From CALLPQ01 sp039819545 (lineage in GTDB: Bacteria; Pseudomonadota; Alphaproteobacteria; Caulobacterales; Parvularculaceae), in the NCBI GenBank assembly GCA_039819545.1, contig JBCBRS010000006.1, positions 70,243 to 134,242 of the forward strand: 64,000 nucleotides of DNA. Reading direction: 5' to 3'. Position 1 is the stretch's first letter, and every line of letters starts with the position of its first letter. A program made the position numbers and the translations under genes. Below, piece by piece: positions 8,168-16,360 of the stretch. The notes under the pieces were generated by a model. It saw nothing but the letters and a program-made list of their open reading frames with translations, was not told the origin of the DNA and made no database searches.

Positions 8168-9301
8168 ATGCACGAAGCCCTGCAAAACTATAGCCACGAC
8201 GGCGTGGTGGACTATCATTATGGCGCATTTCCACCTCGCGATATTGATACGGCTCACCTATTTCGTGTTTTTGGGCAGGCCTCATCAGCCCTCGCTCGGT
8301 ATGATCAGGTCCTTAAGATCCTGCCCAACGCCGAAATTCTGCTCGCTCCGCTGCGCAATCAGGAGGCTGTTATTTCCTCGCGGATTGAAGGCACCGTGAG
8401 CACCGTGGATGAGATCCTCAGGATTGAAGCCGATATCGCCATTGGTGAAGAAACCTCACACTTTCGCCACGATGTTTACGAAACCCTACTTTACCAGCGG
8501 GCGCTCAAAGCGGGACAAAAAGCGATTGAGGGCGGCCAGCCTGTTTCCGACTGGCTGATCAGATCATTGCATCACGAACTCCTCAATTTTGGTCGGGGTG
8601 CCCACAAATCACCCGGACAGTACAAAACCGAACAGAACTATCTTGTGGACCCGATTAAAAAAAGGATCCTCTTTACACCAATAAAACCAGAACGCTTGCG
8701 CGACGGGCTTGATCAACTCTTCCTATTTTCAGCCAACGATGCGCATGCGCCCCTATTGCGTTCGGCTATTGCTCACGTCGAATTTGAGGCTCTTCATCCG
8801 TTTGAAGACGGCAACGGCCGCGTGGGAAGGATGCTAATTACGCTGGGATTATGGAAAGACAACTTGATCTCAAAACCTTATTTTTATATCAGTCGTTTTT
8901 TTGAAAACAATAAAGACGAATATATTGATCGTATGCGAATGGTTTCTGAGAAAAATGACTGGACACAGTGGTGTGAGTTTTTTCTGACCGGTGTAGAAAC
9001 TCAAGCTATCAGTAATCTCGATCTCGCTGAAAAAATTCAGGATTTGTATCAGCAAACACAGATAGTGTTTTCCGAAGCGCTTGCATCAAAATGGAGTTTT
9101 CAGGCGCTTGATTTTATTTATGCCCATCCGATATTTCGAACGACGCAATTGGTACGCGACACGGATGTGGCACCCGCGACCGCGCGACGATTTATCAATA
9201 TACTCCTTGAGAAACAGCAGCTTGTTTGCTTGGTACCCCCCTCGGGCCGCCGGGCTGGCCTGTATGGGTTTGAACCCTTATTGAAACTTGTACGCGTCTG
9301 A
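8168..9301 (+). CDS. Fic family protein (class II, SoFic-like), predicted adenylyltransferase
   Basis: Fic enzymes transfer AMP (sometimes other groups) to Ser/Thr/Tyr hydroxyls of target proteins. The 377-aa protein has an N-terminal Fic_N region with the inhibitory-helix motif S-xxx-E-G at residues 70-75 (SSRIEG), placing it in class II, where the glutamate blocks ATP gamma-phosphate binding. The complete active-site motif HPFEDGNGRVGR is at 210-221, so it looks catalytically competent. The C-terminal ~70 residues look like a winged helix (TTQLVRDTDVAPATARRFINILLEKQQLV). The coding region is visibly AT-richer than pheS and pheT, suggesting transfer. It ends 19 bases before pheT. Confidence 0.92.
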   Translation: MHEALQNYSHDGVVDYHYGAFPPRDIDTAHLFRVFGQASSALARYDQVLKILPNAEILLAPLRNQEAVISSRIEGTVSTVDEILRIEADIAIGEETSHFRHDVYETLLYQRALKAGQKAIEGGQPVSDWLIRSLHHELLNFGRGAHKSPGQYKTEQNYLVDPIKKRILFTPIKPERLRDGLDQLFLFSANDAHAPLLRSAIAHVEFEALHPFEDGNGRVGRMLITLGLWKDNLISKPYFYISRFFENNKDEYIDRMRMVSEKNDWTQWCEFFLTGVETQAISNLDLAEKIQDLYQQTQIVFSEALASKWSFQALDFIYAHPIFRTTQLVRDTDVAPATARRFINILLEKQQLVCLVPPSGRRAGLYGFEPLLKLVRV

Positions 9302-9320
9302 ACTGGTAAGGTACCCGATT

Positions 9321-11765
9321 ATGAAATTCACCCTCTCCTGGCTGAAACGCCATCTTGATACCACCGCCACACTTGATGAAATTGTCGACACCATGGTCGA
9401 GGTTGGCTTGGAGGTAGAGAGCGTTGATAATCCCGCCGATCGGCTCGCCGCCTTTTCCATTGGTGAGGTGCTGACCGCCGAAAAGCATCCCGATGCGGAC
9501 AAGTTGAAGGTGTGTACCGTTGCCACCAAGGATGGCGAGAAGCAGATCGTCTGCGGTGCGCCTAATGCGCGGGCCGGGATCAAGGTCGCCTATGCGCCCG
9601 TCGGGGCCTATGTGCCCGGTATTGATGTGACCTTGTCAAAGGCGAAAATTCGCGGTGTCGAAAGCTTTGGCATGATGTGCTCCGTACGCGAATTGGAGAT
9701 GGGCGACGACCATGATGGCATCATAGAGGCCCCCGCCTATGCGGCGGTAGGTGCCCCAGTGGCTGAGGTCATGGGCGTCAATGACCCCGTTATCGATTTC
9801 GAAGTGACGCCCAACCGTCCTGATACAAACGGCGTGAATGGCGTCGCCCGCGATCTTGCCGCCGCCGGGTTAGGCACACTGATCACACCAACACCCGAAC
9901 CTGTGGCGGGGGTGTTCGATAGCCCGGTTTCAGTTGACCTTCAGTTTACCGAAGATACGGCTGATGCCTGTCCGGTTTTTGTGGGTCGGTATATTCGCGG
10001 GGTCAAGAATAGCCCCTCGCCAAAATGGCTGCAGGATCAGTTGCGTGCCGTGGGCTTGCGCCCCATCAATGCGCTGGTGGATATGACGAACTTCATCTCG
10101 CTCGACCGTGCCCGGCCCCTGCACGTGTTTGATGCGGACAAGCTATCGGGTACGGTGCATGCGCGCCTCGGCAAGACGGGGGAGAAATTTCTCGCTCTCG
10201 ACGGCAAGGACTATACCATTGACGAGACCATGACCGTGATCGCCGATGAAAGCGGGGCCTTAGGGCTCGGCGGTATTATGGGCGGTGAAGATACCGGGTG
10301 TACAGACGAAACTACGAATGTCTTTATTGAGTGCGCCTATTTTGACCCGCTGCGTACCGCAAAGACTGGCCGCAAAACGGGCATCAATTCCGATGCGCGT
10401 TACCGTTTTGAGCGCGGCGTTGACCCCGGCTACATTGAGCCGGGTATGGAGCAGGCAACACGTATGGTGCTTGATCTTTGCGGCGGGGAGGCAAGTACAC
10501 CGGTTGTATCGGGTAGTATTCCGGTTACGGAGAAAATCGTCGATTTCCCCCCGGCAGAGGTTTTGCGCCTTACCGGTGTTAAGGTGTCCGAAGACCGGAT
10601 GATGACAATCCTGACGGCGCTTGGCTTTGCCGTTGAAGATACAAGTTCAGCCTGGCGTATCACCGCGCCGAGCTGGCGCCCCGATATTGAGGGCAAGGCC
10701 GATATTGTGGAGGAAATTATCCGCATTGTGGGCTTTGAGGCGTTGCCCACGACGACCCTGCCCATCCACAATGCGGTGGAAATGCCCAAGATCACGGCGG
10801 CCCAGAACCGCCGCCGGCTTGCGCGACGGGCGCTCGCGGCGCGCGGTCTCGATGAGGCGGTCACCTGGTCGTTTACCGAAGAAAGTCAGGCGGCCTTGTT
10901 CTCAAAGGGCGCAGACTGGCTTGCGGCACAGGGCTTGAAGCTTGCCAATCCGATTTCGGCCGATCTTGGCGTCATGCGCCCCTCAATTCTGCCGAACCTG
11001 CTGGCGGCGATGGCGCGGAATAAGGATCGCGGTGTCTTCGTGGGCGCGGGCGCGGCGCCGGGTCTGTTTGAGGTTGCGCCGATCTATTTCGGTGATGCCC
11101 CGGACGGCCAGATGGTGGTGGCAACGGGCGTACGCTTACCCGTACCCACGCGTCACTGGTCAGGAGGCAGCGCGGGCGAGGCCAGCGCCCCCGATGTCTA
11201 TACTGTAAAGGCCGATTGCCTCGCGGCCCTCGCTGCAGCGGGCGCGCCAGTGGCCAGTCTTCAAACCACAGCCGATGCGCCAAAATGGTTTCACCCCGGT
11301 CGTTCAGGCGTTTTGCGGCTTGGCCCGAAAACTATTCTGGCGGAGTTTGGCGAAATTCATCCGCGTGTCCTGAAAGCCATGGACATTGAAGGGCCAATCT
11401 ATGGGTTTGAAATTGCCCTCGACCAGATCCCTGGCGGTAAAGCAAAAGCCACCAAAACGCGCCCGGCGCTGGCATTGTCTGACCTGTTACCGCTTACCCG
11501 CGATTTTGCGTTTATCCTTGATGAGGATGTGGCCGCCGAAACCCTGCTCAAAGCCGTGCGCGGTGCCGACAAAAAACTGATCGATGGTGTCACCCTATTC
11601 GATATCTATCAGGGCAAGGGCGTGCCCGACGGCAAAAAATCCCTCGCCATTGAGGTCAAGATTACGCCCCGGGATCAAACGCTGACCGATGAACAGATTG
11701 AGACCCTGTCCGCCAAGATCATCGCCCAGGTGGAAAAAGCAACGGGTGCGCTATTACGCGGGTAA
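9321..11765 (+). CDS. pheT: phenylalanine--tRNA ligase beta subunit
   Basis: This is the tRNA-binding and editing subunit partnering PheS. The 814-aa protein starts MKFTLSWLKRHLDT at 9321, the usual PheT N-terminus; the frame is open upstream to 9288 but that part is not family sequence. It has the OB-fold tRNA-binding domain (about residues 40-150, KHPDADKLKVC), B3/B4 editing domain, B5 domain (ITAPSWRPDIEGKADIVEEI), catalytic-like core and C-terminal anticodon-binding domain. It sits just behind the Fic gene and probably depends on read-through from pheS. Confidence 0.97.
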   Translation: MKFTLSWLKRHLDTTATLDEIVDTMVEVGLEVESVDNPADRLAAFSIGEVLTAEKHPDADKLKVCTVATKDGEKQIVCGAPNARAGIKVAYAPVGAYVPGIDVTLSKAKIRGVESFGMMCSVRELEMGDDHDGIIEAPAYAAVGAPVAEVMGVNDPVIDFEVTPNRPDTNGVNGVARDLAAAGLGTLITPTPEPVAGVFDSPVSVDLQFTEDTADACPVFVGRYIRGVKNSPSPKWLQDQLRAVGLRPINALVDMTNFISLDRARPLHVFDADKLSGTVHARLGKTGEKFLALDGKDYTIDETMTVIADESGALGLGGIMGGEDTGCTDETTNVFIECAYFDPLRTAKTGRKTGINSDARYRFERGVDPGYIEPGMEQATRMVLDLCGGEASTPVVSGSIPVTEKIVDFPPAEVLRLTGVKVSEDRMMTILTALGFAVEDTSSAWRITAPSWRPDIEGKADIVEEIIRIVGFEALPTTTLPIHNAVEMPKITAAQNRRRLARRALAARGLDEAVTWSFTEESQAALFSKGADWLAAQGLKLANPISADLGVMRPSILPNLLAAMARNKDRGVFVGAGAAPGLFEVAPIYFGDAPDGQMVVATGVRLPVPTRHWSGGSAGEASAPDVYTVKADCLAALAAAGAPVASLQTTADAPKWFHPGRSGVLRLGPKTILAEFGEIHPRVLKAMDIEGPIYGFEIALDQIPGGKAKATKTRPALALSDLLPLTRDFAFILDEDVAAETLLKAVRGADKKLIDGVTLFDIYQGKGVPDGKKSLAIEVKITPRDQTLTDEQIETLSAKIIAQVEKATGALLRG

Positions 11766-12084
11766 GTGCTCTTCATGGGTAAGAAAGGCGGGGGCCGGAG
11801 AAACAGCGAAATGGCAAAGAAAAAAACGGTGTACGAACCATCCCTCACCCCCGGGTCGTACACCGTTATTCTTTTGCAGTGCGGCATCTAGCTCTCCCTC
11901 CAGATACTGCGCTCTCCCCCCACTGGCTGTCCCCCGGACAACCAATAAGGGGAAGCTAAGCGATTGCATCACCAACCGCCTTCCCCCAAAAGGGGGAGTG
12001 CACACGTTTTTGTGATTTTTTTACCGCCGACACGCCCATTGCGGCGCGCCATAACTGTTCGGTTCCAGAGATGGGACACAGCCC
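11766..12084. other. intergenic region pheT-arfB
   Basis: This 319-base stretch holds the terminator and, further right, a short hairpin TTCCCCC-AAAA-GGGGGA near 11981-11996. A possible 38-codon frame from ATG 11775 runs through the terminator stem and is not believed. No other gene is seen. Confidence 0.6.
11826..11875 (+). terminator. intrinsic terminator after pheT
   Basis: A perfect 11-bp inverted repeat, ACGGTGTACGA (11826-11836) and TCGTACACCGT (11856-11866), is followed by TATTCTTTT, 60 bases after the pheT stop. Strong hairpin plus T-rich tail fits rho-independent termination. Confidence 0.7.
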
Positions 12085-12513
12085 ATGAGTATCTTTGTTA
12101 ATGAGCGCCTGAGCCTTGATGATACGAGCTTTACCGAGCGGTTTATCCGCGCGTCGGGGCCCGGCGGGCAAAATGTGAATAAAGTGTCCACCGCTGTGCA
12201 GCTGCGTTTCCCGGTGGGCCCGTGTGCCGCGCTGTCACCGCCGGTCAAACAGAGGCTACGTCATCTCGCTGGTCGGCGTTTGACGGGAGACGATGAAATC
12301 CTGATCCAGGCTGACAATCACCGCACCCAGAAAGCCAACCGGGAGGCAGCACGCCGGCGGTTAGCACAGTTGATCCGCGAAGCGCTGGTACCGCCAGTCA
12401 TCCGCAGACGGACAACACCAAGCCGCGGGGCACTTGCCCGCCGCGCGCATAGCAAAAAGCACCGCAGCGAGGCCAAGGCCATGCGCAAAAAACCAAACCC
12501 CATGGACGGTTGA
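12085..12513 (+). CDS. arfB: alternative ribosome-rescue factor (peptidyl-tRNA hydrolase ArfB/YaeJ)
   Basis: ArfB enters stalled ribosomes lacking a stop codon and hydrolyses peptidyl-tRNA. The 142-aa protein has the release-factor GGQ motif at residues 27-29 in ASGPGGQNVNKVSTAVQLRF and the basic C-terminal tail (SKKHRSEAKAMRKKPNP) that occupies the empty mRNA channel. Length and tail separate it from true release factors. It appears monocistronic and converges on the ABC permease gene. Confidence 0.93.
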   Translation: MSIFVNERLSLDDTSFTERFIRASGPGGQNVNKVSTAVQLRFPVGPCAALSPPVKQRLRHLAGRRLTGDDEILIQADNHRTQKANREAARRRLAQLIREALVPPVIRRRTTPSRGALARRAHSKKHRSEAKAMRKKPNPMDG

Positions 12514-12538
12514 GTGGAGCGCCGTGCCCACAACCGGT

Positions 12539-14062
12539 TCAGGGCTTTTCGCGTCCAGCAAGGCGGATCAGGCTGCGCAGATTGGGCGGCGAATCATTGA
12601 GCAGCCCCCGGCGGAAAATCCGCCCCATGATCCGTACAAAGAAAAAGGCAAAGACGAGCATCAAGATTGTCGCGCCGATAATCTCCCACAAGGGCGGGTC
12701 AGCCGCCGCCCGCAACATCACCGCATAGGGCGTGTAGATAGGGATCCAGGTCATGATCTTTGCGATCAGGCCGTTCGGGTCCTGAAAAACAAAGGCCATC
12801 AGCGGAAATGGCGCCATCACCACCAGCGTCACCGGGCCGATAAAGGTTTGCGCATCTTGTAGCGAGTTGGAGATGGCCCCAATCGCCAGATAGATCATCG
12901 CAAAAATCACATAACCACAGATAAAGTAGAATAGATAAACCCACACAAGCGGCGAGAAAATCAGGGCAGAAACGATTTCCCGCAGGACCACATTATCCGC
13001 CATGACCGTAAAGGCAGCGAGTGAGGCCACCAGAATGCCAATGGTGGGGATGGTCAGCCCCACCGCACCAATGCCCACCAGCTTACCGATCATCAGTTGA
13101 CCGGCGGTGACCGACGACAAAAGCGACTCCACAATCTTGTTTGATCGTTCTTCAATTGTATTGGTGAGCAATAGGCTGCCCACAGAAAAGATGAGGATAA
13201 ACAGGACATATGTCATAAGAGCTGGCAGCCCGGACTCCACCCGATCGCCCAGATCAAGGGCGGCCTCCTCCGCGGCTCTATCCGGGCGGTATTCATCGAT
13301 AATGGCGCGGGCGTTAACGACGGCAGTAAAACCGTCATCGGATAATCCGGCGCCTAATGCGGCCTCGCGTTGAAGCGCCCGGGTCAAGGCCCGCTGGAGG
13401 AGCGCGCGCAATTCAACGTCCACAAGATTGGTTGACCAATATTGCGCCGTCACGCCGGGCGATGTTTCTGCCCCAAATCCGGCCGGCAGGACCAGCGCCG
13501 CAAACAGTGGCTCTGACCCAGCAGAACTGTTCGCCGCTGAGCCGTCCATGTAAGCGCGCAAGCGGGCAATAAAGCTGCCGGCGGTGGCATCACGCAAATC
13601 ATTAGGCGTTGTCACCCGTTGAAAGCGGCGACGCGGCGCCGAAAAGGCGGGTGCCCCCTCAACCCGGTAGGGCGCGATGGCCCCATTGGCGGCGGGTGCC
13701 CCGCCCGCAGCAATATAGGCGTCGACACGGGCCTCAAGCGAAGAAAAATTCGTATCGGGATCAAAGGCAGGCGGCACCCTGCCGGTGAGGGGTTCGGCGG
13801 CGCTGAACCGGGCATATTCCAGCCAGGCGGTCACGGTGGTGCGCGCAGCCTCCCGGTTGAGGTAGGCATCAACTTGCTTTGTGTACCGATCCCCTGTCTC
13901 GATCACCACAAAAGGGCGAACCGGCACGGTGTTAGAGGCAACCTGAAAGAGCGAACCAACAACGACAAGCCCCACCGGCACGACAAGCAAGAGGAGCAAA
14001 AACCCGCGAGAAAACACATATTGGCGATATTCCCGCCAGGCAATCAGGAGAGCACTGCGCAT
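12539..14062 (-). CDS. ABC-2 type transporter permease (NatB-like)
   Basis: A 507-aa membrane protein: an N-terminal helix (FLLLLLVVPVGLVVVGSLF), a large extracytoplasmic domain of about 230 residues, then about six helices toward the C-terminus (LMTYVLFILIFSVGSLLL, LMIGKLVGIGAVGLTIPTIG and others). The layout and the NTIEERSNKIVESLLSSVT motif are typical of NatB/ABC2_membrane_3 permeases. Its ATG overlaps the ATPase stop by one base (TAATG), so the two are co-translated. Substrate unknown; NatAB homologues export Na+ or are linked to envelope stress, which cannot be decided here. Confidence 0.9.
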   Translation of the reverse strand: MRSALLIAWREYRQYVFSRGFLLLLLVVPVGLVVVGSLFQVASNTVPVRPFVVIETGDRYTKQVDAYLNREAARTTVTAWLEYARFSAAEPLTGRVPPAFDPDTNFSSLEARVDAYIAAGGAPAANGAIAPYRVEGAPAFSAPRRRFQRVTTPNDLRDATAGSFIARLRAYMDGSAANSSAGSEPLFAALVLPAGFGAETSPGVTAQYWSTNLVDVELRALLQRALTRALQREAALGAGLSDDGFTAVVNARAIIDEYRPDRAAEEAALDLGDRVESGLPALMTYVLFILIFSVGSLLLTNTIEERSNKIVESLLSSVTAGQLMIGKLVGIGAVGLTIPTIGILVASLAAFTVMADNVVLREIVSALIFSPLVWVYLFYFICGYVIFAMIYLAIGAISNSLQDAQTFIGPVTLVVMAPFPLMAFVFQDPNGLIAKIMTWIPIYTPYAVMLRAAADPPLWEIIGATILMLVFAFFFVRIMGRIFRRGLLNDSPPNLRSLIRLAGREKP

Positions 14063-15099
14063 TAGGCTGCCTCCCCGTTGTGCAGCGACGACTGGTGCGC
14101 AAGATCACTGTGTTGCCCGTCCCCAGCGATCTTAACGAAGATATCGTGGAGGGAGGTATTGGCTTGTTCAAACCGTTCGAGGCGCAATCCCATCTCAAAC
14201 GCGGCGCGCAAAATGGTCTGAATGTCGGTATTGCGTTCAAGGATCACTTCATATTCGGGCGATCCGGTTTGATCACCCCTGGCCTCGCGCGGATCAATGG
14301 AAAGAACACCCGGCACCTGCCGCAAGGGATCAACGGGGTCAGCGGTGCGGATAATGAGACGCGGCGGGAACAGGTCGCGCGCCTCGGCTAAGGTGCCCTC
14401 AAACTGTTTTTGACCGCGCGCGAGAATGAGAAAACGGTCGCATAGACGCTCTGCATGCTCCATCACATGGGTGGAAAAAATGATCGTCCGGCCCTGATCG
14501 CGCAAGGATCGGATCAAGACTTCCAACGTGTGCTGATTGATAGGGTCGAGACCGGAAAAGGGCTCATCAAGGATCAACAGGTCCGGTTCATGGACGAGCG
14601 TTGCCAGCAACTGGACCTTCTGCGCCATCCCCTTGGACAAGGCCTCATTGCGCGAGCGGGCAAAAGGCGCAAGGCCAAACTCCTCCAGCAAGGCATGGGC
14701 CCGGCGGCGCGCCTCCCGCCCCGACAGGCCGCGCAATTGACCAAAATAGGCAATGGTCTCTGCGGCGCGCATTTTTCGATAGAGCCCGCGCTCTTCTGGC
14801 AGATACCCAATTCGTCGCCGCACGGGGATCGCCCCCTCGGCCCCCAGAATGGTCAGGCGCCCGCTGGTTGGTTGTATAATATCAAGCAGCATGCGCAGCG
14901 TTGTGGTCTTGCCGGCGCCATTGGGGCCCAGAAACCCGAAGATCTCGCGTTGATGAACGCTGAAGCTCAGATCATCGACAGCCCGGAAACCGCCGAACGA
15001 TTTGCAAAGGCGATCAAGCGCAACAATTGGCGCCCCAGCACCGGTCTGGTGATCAGCGTCGCCCCCGTCCACAGGCGGCATTTCTATTGGGTGTGTCAT
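14062..15099 (-). CDS. ABC transporter ATP-binding protein (NatA-like)
   Basis: The 345-aa ATPase partners the permease at 12539-14062. Walker A GPNGAGKT is at residues 58-65; the signature region ALSKGMAQKVQLLATLVHEP and Walker B DLLILDEPFSGLDP follow, then the H-loop ..IIFSTHVMEHAE. A C-terminal extension of about 100 residues (DUF4162-like, IIRTADPVDPLRQVPG) is common in NatA. The first ~25 residues are a polar leader. Likely first gene of a two-gene operon. Confidence 0.93.
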   Translation of the reverse strand: MTHPIEMPPVDGGDADHQTGAGAPIVALDRLCKSFGGFRAVDDLSFSVHQREIFGFLGPNGAGKTTTLRMLLDIIQPTSGRLTILGAEGAIPVRRRIGYLPEERGLYRKMRAAETIAYFGQLRGLSGREARRRAHALLEEFGLAPFARSRNEALSKGMAQKVQLLATLVHEPDLLILDEPFSGLDPINQHTLEVLIRSLRDQGRTIIFSTHVMEHAERLCDRFLILARGQKQFEGTLAEARDLFPPRLIIRTADPVDPLRQVPGVLSIDPREARGDQTGSPEYEVILERNTDIQTILRAAFEMGLRLERFEQANTSLHDIFVKIAGDGQHSDLAHQSSLHNGEAA

Positions 15100-15191
15100 G
15101 GGCGCAGCCTATCGCCAGCCTGTTAGGAAAACCCTAGCGTGTCGCACCAAGGGCAAAGAAAGCGGCAAAATTTGCGGCAGTACCGGCGCGT

Positions 15192-15632
15192 CTACCAGGT
15201 GCCGGTATTGTCCATACTTGCCCACGGCTCGCGCGGGGCAAGGGCGTCCCCCGCCTGGAGGAGTTCGATGGAGATATTATCGGGCGAACGGACGAATGCC
15301 ATATGCCCGTCGCGCGGCGGGCGGTTGATCGTCACGCCCGCATCGGCAAGACGCTGGCACACCGCGTAGATATCATCGACCCGGTAGGCGAGGTGGCCAA
15401 AGTTCCGCCCGCCATCATAAGCTTCCGGATCCCAATTGTAGGTCAGCTCCACCATGGGCGCCTTATTGGCGCGTGCCGCCGCCACATCACCAGGCGCGGC
15501 AAGAAAGACGAGGGTAAACCGGCCCTTTTCCACATCGGTGCGCGAGACCTCCTCCATACCTAACGCCCCGCAATAAAAAGCCAGCGACGCCTCAAGGTCA
15601 GCCACACGAACCATGGTGTGCAAATATTGCAT
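15192..15632 (-). CDS. gloA: lactoylglutathione lyase / VOC family protein
   Basis: Glyoxalase I isomerises the hemithioacetal of methylglyoxal and glutathione. The 146-aa protein has the two beta-alpha-beta-beta-beta repeats and all four metal ligands: His5 (YLHTMVRV), Glu62 (VELTYN), His80 (FGHLAY) and Glu123 (SIELLQ). LELTYNWD-like and GHLAY motifs are the GloA signature. It lies 14 bases after the membrane protein gene at 15647 and is probably co-transcribed. Confidence 0.93.
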   Translation of the reverse strand: MQYLHTMVRVADLEASLAFYCGALGMEEVSRTDVEKGRFTLVFLAAPGDVAAARANKAPMVELTYNWDPEAYDGGRNFGHLAYRVDDIYAVCQRLADAGVTINRPPRDGHMAFVRSPDNISIELLQAGDALAPREPWASMDNTGTW

Positions 15633-15646
15633 CTCAGGCTCCTGAT

Positions 15647-16201
15647 TTAACGCGCACGGATGATTTCATCGCGCAGATAGCCTGGCCGGTTTTTATGATA
15701 GTGCCGGGTGAAGGCGAAAACGATCAACAGCCACATCAAAAGAACGCCGAAAAAATAATAAAACCCGCCCAGCGCGCCCACATAGTGCATCATCCCCTGA
15801 TAGAGATCGACCTCGGAAACCGACCTCGTGATTAGGGCAAGGCTATCGGGATCAAGCCGCAGCTGCGAGGTTACATCACCTGGCTCAACAATGAGTCCAT
15901 GTTGATCCAACCCCCACATGCCCAGCGCGAGCAACCCCAGGGTGACCGGCAAGGAAATCAAAAACGTCGCCACACAGGCAAAAGCATAAACCGGAAAGCG
16001 CGGATAATGGGTACGGAAGAAAATTTTCTGGAATGCAGGCTGTTCCAGATGATCAATCAAGGCCGGGTCATTTTTCTGCAGGAACGCCCATTCATAATCA
16101 GCCGCATCACGCATCTGTGCATGCGTGCGGCGGACCCAGTAGTAAAAGGCACCACCAGCAAGCGTGACAAGCCCAAGAACGTTGAAGAAAAACGTGAACA
16201 T
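15647..16201 (-). CDS. membrane protein of unknown function, 184 aa
   Basis: Three membrane helices are seen: residues ~1-22 (FTFFFNVLGLVTLAGGAFYYWV), a central FPVYAFACVATFLISLPVTLGLLALGMW and a C-terminal FYYFFGVLLMWLLIVFAFT. Cytoplasmic and periplasmic loops are polar. ATG 16201 is preferred to a TTG three bases upstream. No family recognised. It is downstream of sdhA, in the position where sdhB would be expected, but it has none of the iron-sulfur cysteines. Confidence 0.65.
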   Translation of the reverse strand: MFTFFFNVLGLVTLAGGAFYYWVRRTHAQMRDAADYEWAFLQKNDPALIDHLEQPAFQKIFFRTHYPRFPVYAFACVATFLISLPVTLGLLALGMWGLDQHGLIVEPGDVTSQLRLDPDSLALITRSVSEVDLYQGMMHYVGALGGFYYFFGVLLMWLLIVFAFTRHYHKNRPGYLRDEIIRAR

Positions 16202-16360
16202 CAATACGCCGTATCCCTATTCTTCGTCTTAGCTAAGGCCTTTGCATCCCTTAGCCACAACGAAGGCGCCTCCAGCACTATAACAAGCGATGCCGGTACG
16301 ATCATCTTTTTTGTGTGGGCCGCGTGAAGACAATTTCAGGGAACCGCTGGCTACGGTGAT

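Noticed and set aside
11775..11891. 38-codon gene after pheT
   Set aside because: It runs through the terminator stem, and no ribosome site was seen.
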